Origin: an uncultured Pseudomonadota bacterium
GTDB taxonomy: Bacteria > Pseudomonadota > Alphaproteobacteria > RF32 > CAG-239
Length of the DNA stretch: 42,085 nt
Assembly: GCA_949292335.1 (NCBI GenBank)
Contig: CASEYY010000044.1
Location: 1-42,085, forward strand
Reading direction: 5' to 3'
The translations under genes and the position numbers were made by a program. Below the pieces are notes generated by a model, which saw nothing but the letters and a program-made list of their open reading frames with translations, had not been told where the DNA came from and did not search any database. Positions 32,649 through 41,296 of this stretch are shown here, one piece after another (within the stretch, counting starts at the first letter, position 1; each line of letters opens with the position of its first letter).

Positions 32649-33057
32649 ACAAGACGGCCGGACAGCCGCACCGCAGCATGACTGCGGCGAGGAAAGTCCG
32701 GGCATCGGGGGAACAAGGCACCGGATAACGTCCGGCTGGGGAAACCCAAGGGAAAGTGCCACAGAAATATACCGCCGAAGATTCTTCGGTAAGGTTGAAA
32801 AGGCGAGGTAAGAGCTCACCGCGGCGGTGGTAACATCGCCGGTCCAGGTAAACCCTGTCTGATGCAAGACCAAGTTAGGGGCGTTAAGGTGTATTTGCTC
32901 TTTTTTATAAGGCAGATACAAACCAAACGATACGGGGTGTTCCTCCTCCACTCCAGAGGTAGGTCGCGACGAGCCGTTTAGCAATAAACGGCCCAGATGA
33001 ATGGCTGTCGGTTTGGGTTTGCCCAAATTACAGAACCCGGCTTATAGGCCGTCTTGT
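32649..33057 (+). ncRNA. rnpB: RNase P RNA (type A)
   Basis: The catalytic RNA that trims tRNA 5' leaders. The ends pair as an 11-bp P1 stem (ACAAGACGGCC / GGCCGTCTTGT). The conserved core is present: GAGGAAAGTCCGGGC near the 5' end, GGTAAACCC in the middle, and ACAGAACCCGGCTTATA near the 3' end. A length of about 409 nt is typical of alphaproteobacterial type A. Being next to mraZ is also common in this class. It runs away from mraZ and is followed 39 bp later by lpxC. Confidence 0.97.
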
Positions 33058-33096
33058 TTTACCAATAATTTTTTATGATTAGCGGAGACTTTATCA

Positions 33097-33945
33097 ATGC
33101 AGCAAACAATCAGCAAAGAAATCACCATCGAGGGAGTAGGCCTACACTCCGGTTTGAAATCTGTTTTGGTACTAAAGCCGGCAGAAGTTGACACCGGCGT
33201 GACTTTTCGTCGTTCTGATGTTGTTGGGGCAAACCCGGTTAAGGCACTGTATTCCAATGTGGTTGATACCAGAAATTGTACTTGCTTGGGCGACGGTAAA
33301 GGAAATTTGATATCCACGATTGAGCATTTGATGGCGGCATTATCGGTTTTGAAAATAGACAATGTTGCTGTTGAAGTATCATCTCCCGAAATGCCGATAT
33401 TAGACGGAGCCGCCGCCAAATTTATCGAGGTCATCACATCTGCCGGAATCAAAACCCAATATTTGCCGCGTCGCCGCTTAAAAGTATTGCACAAAGTAGA
33501 GTTCAAAGATGATAAAGGCGGCTATATCAGCATAGAGCCGGCCAAAGATTTTGCCATTGACTTTACGATAGAATTTCCATCCCCGATTGTCGGACATCAA
33601 GAATTTAATGCCAGCATTGACTTAAATTTGTTTAATCAAGAAATTGCACCTTGCCGCACCTTTTGCGAAAAGTCCCAGATTGATTATTTGCAATCCATTG
33701 GTTTGATAAAAGGCGGCAGCTTAGACAACGCGGTCGTTTTGGACGGCGATAAGATATTAAACGAAGGCGGGTTCAAAGTACCCAATGAATGCGTCAATCA
33801 CAAGGTCTTAGATGCCATCGGAGATATGTACACCTCCGGTTATCAAATTATCGGCAGAGTTTCGGCACTAAAGACCGGACACTACCACAACAACCAATTA
33901 TTAAAAGCTTTGTTTGCCGATACGGCAAATTATGAAATTATTTAA
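33097..33945 (+). CDS. lpxC: UDP-3-O-acyl-N-acetylglucosamine deacetylase
   Basis: LpxC performs the first committed step of lipid A synthesis, a zinc-dependent deacetylation, so the cell makes lipopolysaccharide. Visible motifs: GVGLHSGL, ISTIEHLMAAL (first zinc His), SPEMPILDGAA, FCEKSQIDYLQ, HKVLDAIGDMY (zinc His and Asp) and the catalytic KTGHYHNNQL. At 282 residues it is slightly short at the C-terminus. In most alphaproteobacteria lpxC closes the dcw cluster after ftsZ; here it follows rnpB. Confidence 0.96.
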   Translation: MQQTISKEITIEGVGLHSGLKSVLVLKPAEVDTGVTFRRSDVVGANPVKALYSNVVDTRNCTCLGDGKGNLISTIEHLMAALSVLKIDNVAVEVSSPEMPILDGAAAKFIEVITSAGIKTQYLPRRRLKVLHKVEFKDDKGGYISIEPAKDFAIDFTIEFPSPIVGHQEFNASIDLNLFNQEIAPCRTFCEKSQIDYLQSIGLIKGGSLDNAVVLDGDKILNEGGFKVPNECVNHKVLDAIGDMYTSGYQIIGRVSALKTGHYHNNQLLKALFADTANYEII

Positions 33946-33958
33946 GAAGGAAAAACAG

Positions 33959-34684
33959 ATGAAAAAATATGCATTTTTGTTATTGTTTTTGCTGACGGCC
34001 TGTGCCTCAAGCAAACCTGATATGAGCAATATGTCGGCCGAGGAATTGTATAATCAGGGCTATGATGAATTACAACAAACTTCATGGTCACAGGCAGCCG
34101 CTTCATTTGAAAAAGTAGAGCTTGACCACCCGTATTCCAAATGGGCAACCAAGGCCAAATTAATGGGAGCATATGCCTATTACAAGGACGAAAAATACGA
34201 TGATGCAATTTTGAGTTTGGACAGATTCATTCGTTATCACCCCGGCAACAAGGATATTGCTTATGCCTATTATATGAAGGGTCTTTGCTACTATGACCAA
34301 ATTGTCGGAGCCGAAAAAGATCAAGAGGTAACCGCTAAAGCCGAAGAAGCTTTTAAGCAGGTAATTACACGGTTTCCCAACAGTGAATATGCCAAAGACG
34401 CCAAAGCCAAGATGGTTTTAATCAGAGATCACTTAGCCGGACAAGAGATGGAGGTCGGTCGTTATTATTTGAGCCAAAAGAACTATCTTTCGGCATTGAA
34501 TCGTTTTTCTACCGTGGTCAAAAAATATCAAACCACTCCGCAGATTGAAGAAGCCTTGTATCGCGAGGTTGAAATTTATACCATTTTAGGTTTGAATAAA
34601 GAGGCTAAAATGTCGTTAAGAGTTTTGGGTCATAACTACCCGCAAAGCAAGTGGTATGAAATGGCAGAAAAACTACAAAAATAA
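33959..34684 (+). CDS. bamD: Outer-membrane assembly lipoprotein BamD
   Basis: BamD is the essential lipoprotein partner of BamA in outer-membrane protein insertion. The product has a lipoprotein signal (MKKYAFLLLFLLTAC; the Cys is the lipidation site) and about five tetratricopeptide repeats: LYNQGYDELQQTSWSQAAASF, VELDHPYSKWATKAKLM, DRFIRYHPGNKDIAYAYYM. ATG 33959 has AAGAAGGA in front; an in-frame earlier start would spoil the signal peptide. It lies 13 bp after lpxC and 11 bp before recN. Confidence 0.95.
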   Translation: MKKYAFLLLFLLTACASSKPDMSNMSAEELYNQGYDELQQTSWSQAAASFEKVELDHPYSKWATKAKLMGAYAYYKDEKYDDAILSLDRFIRYHPGNKDIAYAYYMKGLCYYDQIVGAEKDQEVTAKAEEAFKQVITRFPNSEYAKDAKAKMVLIRDHLAGQEMEVGRYYLSQKNYLSALNRFSTVVKKYQTTPQIEEALYREVEIYTILGLNKEAKMSLRVLGHNYPQSKWYEMAEKLQK

Positions 34685-34695
34685 GGTTTTGATAT

Positions 34696-36354
34696 ATGCT
34701 GCGTTCTTTAAGCATTCGCAATGTCGTTTTAATTGACAAGCTTGATATAGATTTTTCCCGCGGGTTTGGTGTTTTGACCGGAGAGACCGGTGCGGGAAAG
34801 TCTATTTTGCTTGATTCCTTAGGGTTGGTGTTAGGCAAGAGAGCCGAAACCTCGCTTATCAGACAAGGGGCGGAAAAATTATCGGTATCGGCTGTTTTTG
34901 ATATGCCGGATAACGAAGATTTTAAGTCTCTGCTGGCCGAAAGCGATTTGGAAGCCGAAGGCGACATTATGATAAAACGCAACTTGTCAACCAACGGCAG
35001 TGGCAAGATATTTTTTAATGACCAGCAAATATCGGCCAAACTTCTCAAAGATATTGGCAAATATCTGGTGGAAATTCATGGGCAGTTTGACAATCAGGGA
35101 TTACTAAATCCGTCCAATCACCAGAAAGTGCTTGATGAGTTTGGCGGCTATTGGGATTTGTTGTTAAAGTGTCGCAAAGCCTGGGAAGAATATCGTGATG
35201 CCTCAAATAAACTAGCTTTTGCCGAACACAATATTGCCAAAGCCAAAGAGGAAGAAGATAACCTAAGGCACTGGATAAAAGAGCTGGAAGTTCTATCGCC
35301 CCAAGAAGGAGAGATAGACGAACTGCAAAAAAAACGGCAAGAGTTTATGCATGCCGAGAAGATAATCGAAAATTTGAATTACGCCTATGCGGCACTAACG
35401 CAAGGCAAAGATATATCGTCTGCCATCAGAATGGCTCAGAGCGGGGTCGATAAGGCCAATGGCTATGTTGAGGGAAAATATGACGACATATATGCTTCTT
35501 TGGACAGTGCCTTGGCCGAGATTTTGAATGCTGTTTCTTCAATCGAAGACGCCTCCGCGGAAATCGGCCTAAACTCAGACGAACAAGCGGCAATAGATTC
35601 CAGATTGTTTGCCTTAAAAGATGTTGCCCGCAAACATGGTGTCACTCCCGAAGCTTTGCCCGAAACCTTGGCCAAGTTTAAGGAACAGTTGCAATCAATC
35701 GAGCTCGGTGAAGACGGTTTGGAGGCATTGAGAAAAGACGAGCAACAAAAAAGATTGGCTTATATCACGGCGGCCAATGCCTTGCACCAAGCTCGCATTG
35801 CCGCGGCACAGAAATTAGATAAAAAAGTAATGTCAGAGTTACCGCCCTTAAAGATGGATAAGGCTCGTTTTGTAACCCATATCGAACAAAAAGGCGAAGG
35901 CGGCTGGTCTAACACCGGTTTTGATGATGTATGCTTCACGGTTTCGACCAATCCCAATTCGCCGCAAGGTCCGATAAACAAAATAGCTTCCGGCGGCGAG
36001 TTGGCCAGATTTATGTTGGCCTTAAAAGTAAACTTGGCAACAACCGGCAGTATTCCGACCATGATTTTTGATGAGGTTGATTCCGGTATCGGCGGTGCGG
36101 TAGCTCAAGCGGTTGGCGAAAGATTGGCTCGTCTCGGACAAGAAGTACAGGTTCTGGTGGTAACCCATGCTCCGCAGGTAGCGGCTTTGGGCAGCACCCA
36201 TTTTAAGGTTGAAAAACACACCAAAAATGATATAACCACCACCACGGTAAACAAATTATCCGAGGCCGAACGCAAAGAAGAAATTGCCCGCATGTTGGCC
36301 GGTGAAGTTATCACCGATGAGGCCCGAGCGGCAGCGGTTAAATTAATGAAATAA
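34696..36354 (+). CDS. recN: DNA repair protein RecN
   Basis: An SMC-like ATPase used in double-strand-break repair. 552 residues, full length. Walker A GETGAGKS is at about residue 30, long coiled coils occupy the middle (about 160-370), and the C-terminal half has the ABC signature ASGGELARFMLALK and Walker B FDEVDSGIGG. bamD-recN is the usual order at the end of the dcw region. Confidence 0.96.
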   Translation: MLRSLSIRNVVLIDKLDIDFSRGFGVLTGETGAGKSILLDSLGLVLGKRAETSLIRQGAEKLSVSAVFDMPDNEDFKSLLAESDLEAEGDIMIKRNLSTNGSGKIFFNDQQISAKLLKDIGKYLVEIHGQFDNQGLLNPSNHQKVLDEFGGYWDLLLKCRKAWEEYRDASNKLAFAEHNIAKAKEEEDNLRHWIKELEVLSPQEGEIDELQKKRQEFMHAEKIIENLNYAYAALTQGKDISSAIRMAQSGVDKANGYVEGKYDDIYASLDSALAEILNAVSSIEDASAEIGLNSDEQAAIDSRLFALKDVARKHGVTPEALPETLAKFKEQLQSIELGEDGLEALRKDEQQKRLAYITAANALHQARIAAAQKLDKKVMSELPPLKMDKARFVTHIEQKGEGGWSNTGFDDVCFTVSTNPNSPQGPINKIASGGELARFMLALKVNLATTGSIPTMIFDEVDSGIGGAVAQAVGERLARLGQEVQVLVVTHAPQVAALGSTHFKVEKHTKNDITTTTVNKLSEAERKEEIARMLAGEVITDEARAAAVKLMK

Positions 36355-36376
36355 GATATTTTGAGGAAATAAAAAG

Positions 36377-37807
36377 ATGAAAGTAAGAACACGTTTTGCA
36401 CCAAGTCCCACCGGTTATATGCATATAGGTAATTTGCGTACGGCACTTTACGAATACTTGATTGCCAAAGCTCAAGGCGGCGATTTTTTGTTGCGTATTG
36501 AAGATACCGACCAAAAGCGATATGTCGAAGGTGCAACCGACATTATCTATAACACTTTGAAAATGGTTGGCATGAATTGGGACGAAGGTCCGGATATCGG
36601 CGGTGATTTTGGTCCCTATGTACAGTCGGAACGCAAAGATTTATATGCTCCCTATGCTCACAAATTGGTCGAGTTAGGCGGAGCTCATTATTGTTTTTGT
36701 GCCGAAAGAGAAAAAGAAGTAGATGAAGACGGCAACGAGATAATATGCAAATTTGAAGATCCTTGCAAAAAAATACCTTTGGAAGAGGCTAGAGCCCGCA
36801 TTGCCGCCGGCGAACCCTATGTAATAAGACAAACCATCAATCAAACCGGCAAATCCAAGTATGAAGATAAGGTTTATGGGATTATTGAGATAGACTATGA
36901 CGAGTTGGATGAGGGCGTGTTACTAAAGACCGATGGTTTCCCCACCTATAACTTCGCCAATGTTATAGATGATCACCTAATGGGAATTACTCATGTAGTA
37001 AGAGGAAGCGAATATTTGCCCTCAACCCCGAAATATAATTTGATGTACGATACATTTGGTTGGGAACGTCCGATTTATGTTCACTTACCGCCGGTAATGA
37101 AAGATGCCCAGCACAAATTATCCAAACGCAATGGCGATGCCTCTTTCCAAGATTTGTTGGCCAAGGGATATTTGCCGGAGGCGATTATTAATTATATAGC
37201 TCTGTTGGGGTGGAACCCCGGAACCGAAGAAGAAATCTTTTCGATTAAAGATTTGGAGAAGATATTCTCGGTTGAAAGACTGAATAAATCTCCGGCGATA
37301 TTCGATATAGTCAAATTGACTTGGATGAACGGTGTATATATCCGCAATCTTTCCGGCGAAGAATTTTATCGTTTGGCCGAGCCTTATTTGGCAGATATGC
37401 CGGCAAATGTAGATAAAAGAGCTCTTGCCGCTGTATTGCAGCCGCGTGTCGAAACTCTAGGTCAAATCAAAGAGCAGACCGACTTTATTAAAGAGTTGCC
37501 GGATTATGCAGTTGATTTGTATGTTAATAAGAAAATGAAAACCGATATAGAGGTTGCCAAGGCGGTTTTGCCGGAGATAAAAGAAGTTTTATTTAAGCAG
37601 AGTGAATGGAATAATGATGCATTATTTGCCGCGTTAAAATCTTTAGCCGAAACCAAAGGTTTGAAGAACGGCCAGATTTTGTATCCGGCGCGGATTGCTC
37701 TTTCGGGCAAAGAAACCACCCCCGGCGGAGCTACCGAGCTTGCGGTTGTTTTGGGCAAAGAAGAGAGCTTAAACCGCATCGAACAGGCTATTGTTAAGTT
37801 GGGTTAG
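36377..37807 (+). CDS. gltX: Glutamyl-tRNA synthetase
   Basis: A class I synthetase of 476 residues. HIGH is seen as MHIGNLRT in TRFAPSPTGYMHIGNLRTA, and KMSKS as HKLSKRNGD. The C-terminal anticodon-binding domain is present (LPDYAVDLYVNKKMK onward). SD GAGGAAAT lies upstream. Many alphaproteobacteria have two GltX copies with different tRNA specificity, and the second cannot be seen here. Four Cys-containing stretches (HYCFCAER, IICKFEDPCKK) might bind zinc, as in E. coli GluRS. Confidence 0.95.
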   Translation: MKVRTRFAPSPTGYMHIGNLRTALYEYLIAKAQGGDFLLRIEDTDQKRYVEGATDIIYNTLKMVGMNWDEGPDIGGDFGPYVQSERKDLYAPYAHKLVELGGAHYCFCAEREKEVDEDGNEIICKFEDPCKKIPLEEARARIAAGEPYVIRQTINQTGKSKYEDKVYGIIEIDYDELDEGVLLKTDGFPTYNFANVIDDHLMGITHVVRGSEYLPSTPKYNLMYDTFGWERPIYVHLPPVMKDAQHKLSKRNGDASFQDLLAKGYLPEAIINYIALLGWNPGTEEEIFSIKDLEKIFSVERLNKSPAIFDIVKLTWMNGVYIRNLSGEEFYRLAEPYLADMPANVDKRALAAVLQPRVETLGQIKEQTDFIKELPDYAVDLYVNKKMKTDIEVAKAVLPEIKEVLFKQSEWNNDALFAALKSLAETKGLKNGQILYPARIALSGKETTPGGATELAVVLGKEESLNRIEQAIVKLG

Positions 37808-37827
37808 TGAGCAAAAAATGACAGTAT

Positions 37828-37861
37828 AAAAGCGACCTTGATAAATTAGGTCGCTTTTTTG
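37828..37861 (+). terminator. Terminator of gltX
   Basis: AAAAGCGACC / GGTCGCTTTT with an 11-nt loop and six T. The promoter TTGACA begins two bases later. Confidence 0.92.
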
Positions 37862-37862
37862 T

Positions 37863-37891
37863 TTGACATTTTCGAAGCGTATTTGTAGATT
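37863..37891 (+). promoter_or_regulatory. Promoter of the structured RNA before the Stealth gene
   Basis: A perfect -35 TTGACA (37863-37868), 17 bp, TAGATT (37886-37891). It is one of the best sigma-70 matches in the window. Start would be near 37898. Confidence 0.75.
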
Positions 37892-37897
37892 ATCGGG

Positions 37898-38092
37898 CGG
37901 AGGGATTGATTATCCCTCTGAGGTGTGGAAACCTCTCAAGAAGCGTATTTTGCAAATACGACAATTTTGCTTCAGCCTTCTGGTTTTTTTGTGACCGGAA
38001 GGCGGCAAAATAGGCTCTGTTATGGCTAATATGCCGCACTATCTTCTTGTAGTTTCCAACTTCCGGTCGCCCTTCATCAAGGCGGCTTTTTT
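37898..38092 (+). ncRNA. Candidate structured RNA / attenuator leader
   Basis: About 195 nt bounded by a strong promoter and an intrinsic terminator. Hairpins in order: GAGGGA/TCCCTC (37900-37918), GAGGT/ACCTC (37920-37935), CGTATTT/AAATACG (37944-37960), and a long stem ATTTTGC-GCCTTC-GGT / ACC-GAAGGC-GCAAAAT (37964-38011). The terminator GTCGCC-CTT / AAGGCGGC (38066-38086) with six T follows. ACCGGAAG (37994-38001), the 3' arm of hairpin 4, is also perfectly complementary to CTTCCGGT (38060-38067), which reaches into the terminator stem. This is the layout of a conditional terminator. It may be a free small RNA or the leader of the gene 31 bp downstream. A 27-codon ORF (38022-38105) overlaps it. 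I recognise no known family. Confidence 0.6.
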
Positions 38093-38122
38093 ATTTGTTT
38101 TTTAACTGTAAAGGAAGTTGCC

Positions 38123-39100
38123 ATGTTAACAACCAACCATAACTCCGCCATTGACTTGGTCTATCTTTGGTGTGACGATGCCGATATTTCTTGGCATCAA
38201 AAAAGACTAAAATATCAATCACAATCAGGGGCAATCGATTTTCAGGCCGCTCATCCAAGCCGCTTTCAAAGCCACGATGAGCTTAAATATTCTTTGCGTT
38301 CGGTTGCCAAATTTGCTCCATGGATTAACCATATTTTTATCATAAGCGACAATCAAATACCTTCGTGGCTTGATACAACAAACCCCAGAATAACCATGGT
38401 AAAACATGAAGACATTTTACCTCAAAGCAATTTGCCTTTGTTTAACTCCATGGCAATCGAAACGGCCATTGCAAACATCAAAGGCTTGTCAGAGAGATTT
38501 TTATATGCCAACGACGATATGTTTTTTGGTACTTTCTGTCAGCCGGATTTTTTCTTTCAAAACGGTAAAGTAATTGTAAGGATGAAGCCGGCCAAAAAAC
38601 GCAAAATCAAATCATCACAATATGCTCGTCATATTAGTGCTATGCAGCAACTGGCCGCAAAAACATGGGGGCTCAAGTGCCATATGTTTCCGCACCATAA
38701 TATTGATGCCTATTTTCGCTTGGACTACCAAAAGGCAATGGATACTTTCAAAGAGCTTAAGGATAAAACTGCTTGCCAACGGTTCCGCGAGGAAGAGGCG
38801 ATTCAAAGAGTGATAGTCGATTACTATATGTTGTCCCACAATCACGCTATTACCAAAGAGGTCAAAGATGTTGATATTTGGCTTCCGTTTTCGCAAAAGC
38901 TAAAGCAGGTGTTTCTCAGTCAAAAAAGGCCGGATTCTTTTTGTACCAATATTAATTCGTTCAAAGGATTTAACAAATTGCTTGATTTAAGGTCGCCGCT
39001 TTTCTGCATAAACGATACCGAAAAATCATCGGGTCTTAAGGTTGATGTTCCATCATTTTTGGAGGCACTTTTTCCCGATAAGAGCGAGTTTGAAAAATAG
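38123..39100 (+). CDS. Stealth-family sugar-phosphate transferase
   Basis: Stealth proteins transfer sugar-1-phosphate units to build capsule or other surface polysaccharides with phosphodiester links. In this 325-residue protein, region CR1 is IDLVYLWCDDADISWH (about residues 10-25). CR2 covers HDELKYSLRSVAKFAPWINHIFIISDNQIPSWL to LPLFNSMAIETAIANIKGLSERFLYANDDMFFG (about 50-137), with the acidic NDDMF. CR3-like residues follow (WGLKCHMFPHHNIDAYF). It is a single gene, not part of a visible capsule cluster. SD AAAGGAAG lies eight bases before ATG. Expression probably depends on the RNA upstream. Confidence 0.88.
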   Translation: MLTTNHNSAIDLVYLWCDDADISWHQKRLKYQSQSGAIDFQAAHPSRFQSHDELKYSLRSVAKFAPWINHIFIISDNQIPSWLDTTNPRITMVKHEDILPQSNLPLFNSMAIETAIANIKGLSERFLYANDDMFFGTFCQPDFFFQNGKVIVRMKPAKKRKIKSSQYARHISAMQQLAAKTWGLKCHMFPHHNIDAYFRLDYQKAMDTFKELKDKTACQRFREEEAIQRVIVDYYMLSHNHAITKEVKDVDIWLPFSQKLKQVFLSQKRPDSFCTNINSFKGFNKLLDLRSPLFCINDTEKSSGLKVDVPSFLEALFPDKSEFEK

Positions 39101-39110
39101 CCCAAACACA

Positions 39111-39139
39111 AAAACACCTCCGATAAAACGGGGGTGTTT
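39111..39139. terminator. Bidirectional terminator between the Stealth gene and argS
   Basis: AACACCTCCG / CGGGGGTGTT (10 pairs, one wobble) with a 6-nt loop. On the minus strand it is followed by TTTTT and serves argS; on the plus strand by only TTT. Confidence 0.75.
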
Positions 39140-39159
39140 GAGTATCAGCATCGCAGTCC

Positions 39160-40899
39160 TTAGGCTTTTTTGAGCATAACCTCAGGTGCTTCAATTCCGA
39201 GCAAATATAGCAGTTTGACCAAAATATCTCGTACCAATTTGGCCAAAGCCAGACGCGACTGAGCAATCTCGTTTGTCTCGGCGGTCATAATCGGCGAGGT
39301 GTTATAAAAGCTTGAGAATACCTGAGCCAAAGTATAAACATAGTCTGTAATAATGCTGGGCTCTTTTTCGCTTTGTGCTCTGGCAACCGCCGCATTGAGC
39401 TGAGCAATTTTCAAAGCCAAATCGCGTTCATCTTTGGTGGTGATTTCAATTTTATTGGGAGTTAAACCTTTCTCTTTTGCCTTCCGCAAAATAGAATTTA
39501 TTCTGGCAACCGCATATTGAATATAAGGGCCGGTCTTGCCTTCAAACTTGGCAAAATCATCAAGTTCGAACACATAGCCCGAGGCAATATTGTTTTTCAA
39601 ATCCTGAAATTTGATTGCCGCCATGGCGATTTGGTCTACCATTTTTTCAATTTCTTTTTCGCCGTTTCCTTCAACTTCATCTGGTGCCGGCAGGGATTCT
39701 CTGACCTTGTCCTTTGACAATTTGATAAGGTCTTCCAAATTCATCACTCCGCCGTCACGAGTTTTAAATGGCTTACCGTCGGATCCGTTAACCGTGCCGA
39801 AACCGATATGCAAAAATTTAACTTGCGGAGCCAGATTAAGTTTTTCGGCTACTTCAAAAACCTGTTCAAAGTGGAGTGATTGTCTTTTGTCAACCACATA
39901 GATGATTTCTTGAGCCTTTAGGTCGTCATAACGCATTTTGATGGTCGCGATATCGGTTAGCTGATAGCCAAACCCACCGTCGCTTTTAACCAAAATGACC
40001 GGTGGTTTTTGACCTTTGTTTTCATCTAGTCTGATAATGGTTGCACCGTCATCAATTTCGGAAATGCCTTTTTCTTGTGCCAGTTTAACCACCTCTTTGC
40101 AGGTTTCGTGAGCATCGCTTTCGCCAAGCCACAAGTCAAAATGAGCATCCAGCTCTTTGTAATTTTTCTTCACATCTTCAACCGACACTTTACGCAAGTG
40201 TTGCCAGGCTTTATAAAATTCCGGCACTTTGTCTTGAATCTTGGTGGTGATAATACGTGCTTGCTCTTTGGCACTTTCGTCTTCTTTGCAACGAATATTG
40301 GCTTGTTTGTAGAAAGAAGATATTTGCTTAATATCATAAGTTTCTACTTTAGCCAAATTGCCGTCTTGCCTGATGATTTCCGACAGTATCATCCCCATTG
40401 GGGTTCCCCAGTCGCCGAAATGCACATCTGAAATCACTTCATTGCCGACCAAAATCTCGATTCTTCTGATTGCCTCTCCGACCACGGCCGAACGCAAATG
40501 TCCGACATGCAGAGATTTTGCCACATTGGGGCCGCCGAAATCCATCACGATTTTGTGCGGATTTTTATCTTTTTCAATGCCGAGACGGTCATCTTGCAAC
40601 ATCTCTTGCATATTTTTGGCTATAAACTCATTACTTAAGGTGAGGTTCAAGAATCCCGGACCGTCGACCGATACTTTGGCGAAGTCAGCATCATTTTGCA
40701 ACTCGGTAGCAATGCTTGTTGCAATTTCTCTCGGATTTTTTCTTTCTTGTTTAGCCAAAGCCAAAGCTCCGTTGCACTGAAAATCACTCAAATCCGGACG
40801 ATCCGAAACTTTAACATTGGCAAATTTATTATCCAAGCCCAACTTGGCAAAGACAGCGTAAACTTTTTGGTTAACAGCATTTTCCAAAGACAAAGACAT
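39160..40899 (-). CDS. argS: Arginyl-tRNA synthetase
   Basis: A class I synthetase of 579 residues. HIGH is seen as HVGH in GPNVAKSLHVGHLRSA. The second site reads GKPFKTRDGGVMNLEDLI, the usual ArgRS replacement for KMSKS. The N-terminal Add-1 domain (about residues 1-95) and the C-terminal DALR anticodon-binding domain (about 455-579) are both present. It is followed 11 bp upstream on the same strand by the small lipoprotein gene. Confidence 0.97.
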   Translation of the reverse strand: MSLSLENAVNQKVYAVFAKLGLDNKFANVKVSDRPDLSDFQCNGALALAKQERKNPREIATSIATELQNDADFAKVSVDGPGFLNLTLSNEFIAKNMQEMLQDDRLGIEKDKNPHKIVMDFGGPNVAKSLHVGHLRSAVVGEAIRRIEILVGNEVISDVHFGDWGTPMGMILSEIIRQDGNLAKVETYDIKQISSFYKQANIRCKEDESAKEQARIITTKIQDKVPEFYKAWQHLRKVSVEDVKKNYKELDAHFDLWLGESDAHETCKEVVKLAQEKGISEIDDGATIIRLDENKGQKPPVILVKSDGGFGYQLTDIATIKMRYDDLKAQEIIYVVDKRQSLHFEQVFEVAEKLNLAPQVKFLHIGFGTVNGSDGKPFKTRDGGVMNLEDLIKLSKDKVRESLPAPDEVEGNGEKEIEKMVDQIAMAAIKFQDLKNNIASGYVFELDDFAKFEGKTGPYIQYAVARINSILRKAKEKGLTPNKIEITTKDERDLALKIAQLNAAVARAQSEKEPSIITDYVYTLAQVFSSFYNTSPIMTAETNEIAQSRLALAKLVRDILVKLLYLLGIEAPEVMLKKA

Positions 40900-40910
40900 T
40901 ATTTTATTCC

Positions 40911-41228
40911 TTATTTTTCACATTTAAAATAGTAATGATTAGGCACTAACAAGCGGCAAGAAAGCACGGTTTCTTTAACCGGAGTGGCATGGGTGCCGGT
41001 ATTATATTTTTTGCACTCGGCATCGGCCAAAGCTTTGACTTCCTCATAAGAAGTATAAAGTTTGTTATAGCAAATTGCCGGCTCTTCGGGGGTCGATTTA
41101 CCGACATAGAAGATGCCTTCTTTTTGTGCACCGGCCTCGCGTCTGCGATCAACAAAAGGTCCAAACTGCGAGCAGGCAGTAATCAACGAGGTCATCACCA
41201 AAATATTTATCAAATTTGCCCTAGACAA
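40911..41228 (-). CDS. Small lipoprotein of unknown function
   Basis: A 105-residue precursor with a lipoprotein signal (hydrophobic LINILVMTSLITAC; Cys19 lipidated). The mature part has three more Cys (AICYNK, DAECKK, VLSCRL, with a last FKC) and ends in a basic pair. The start is taken as TTG at 41228 because AAGGAG lies ten bases before it; starting at the next ATG would cut the signal to eight residues. The gene precedes argS by 11 bp on the same strand. Confidence 0.78.
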   Translation of the reverse strand: MSRANLINILVMTSLITACSQFGPFVDRRREAGAQKEGIFYVGKSTPEEPAICYNKLYTSYEEVKALADAECKKYNTGTHATPVKETVLSCRLLVPNHYYFKCEK

Positions 41229-41296
41229 TTAAACAAAACTCCTTATACTCTTTTTCAAGTTCAAATTTTCATCAACTATAGCAAGAAGAATAAAAA

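Noticed and set aside
33042..33506. Minus-strand 154-codon frame over lpxC and the rnpB end
   Set aside because: It overlaps the conserved LpxC frame and the RNase P 3' stem.
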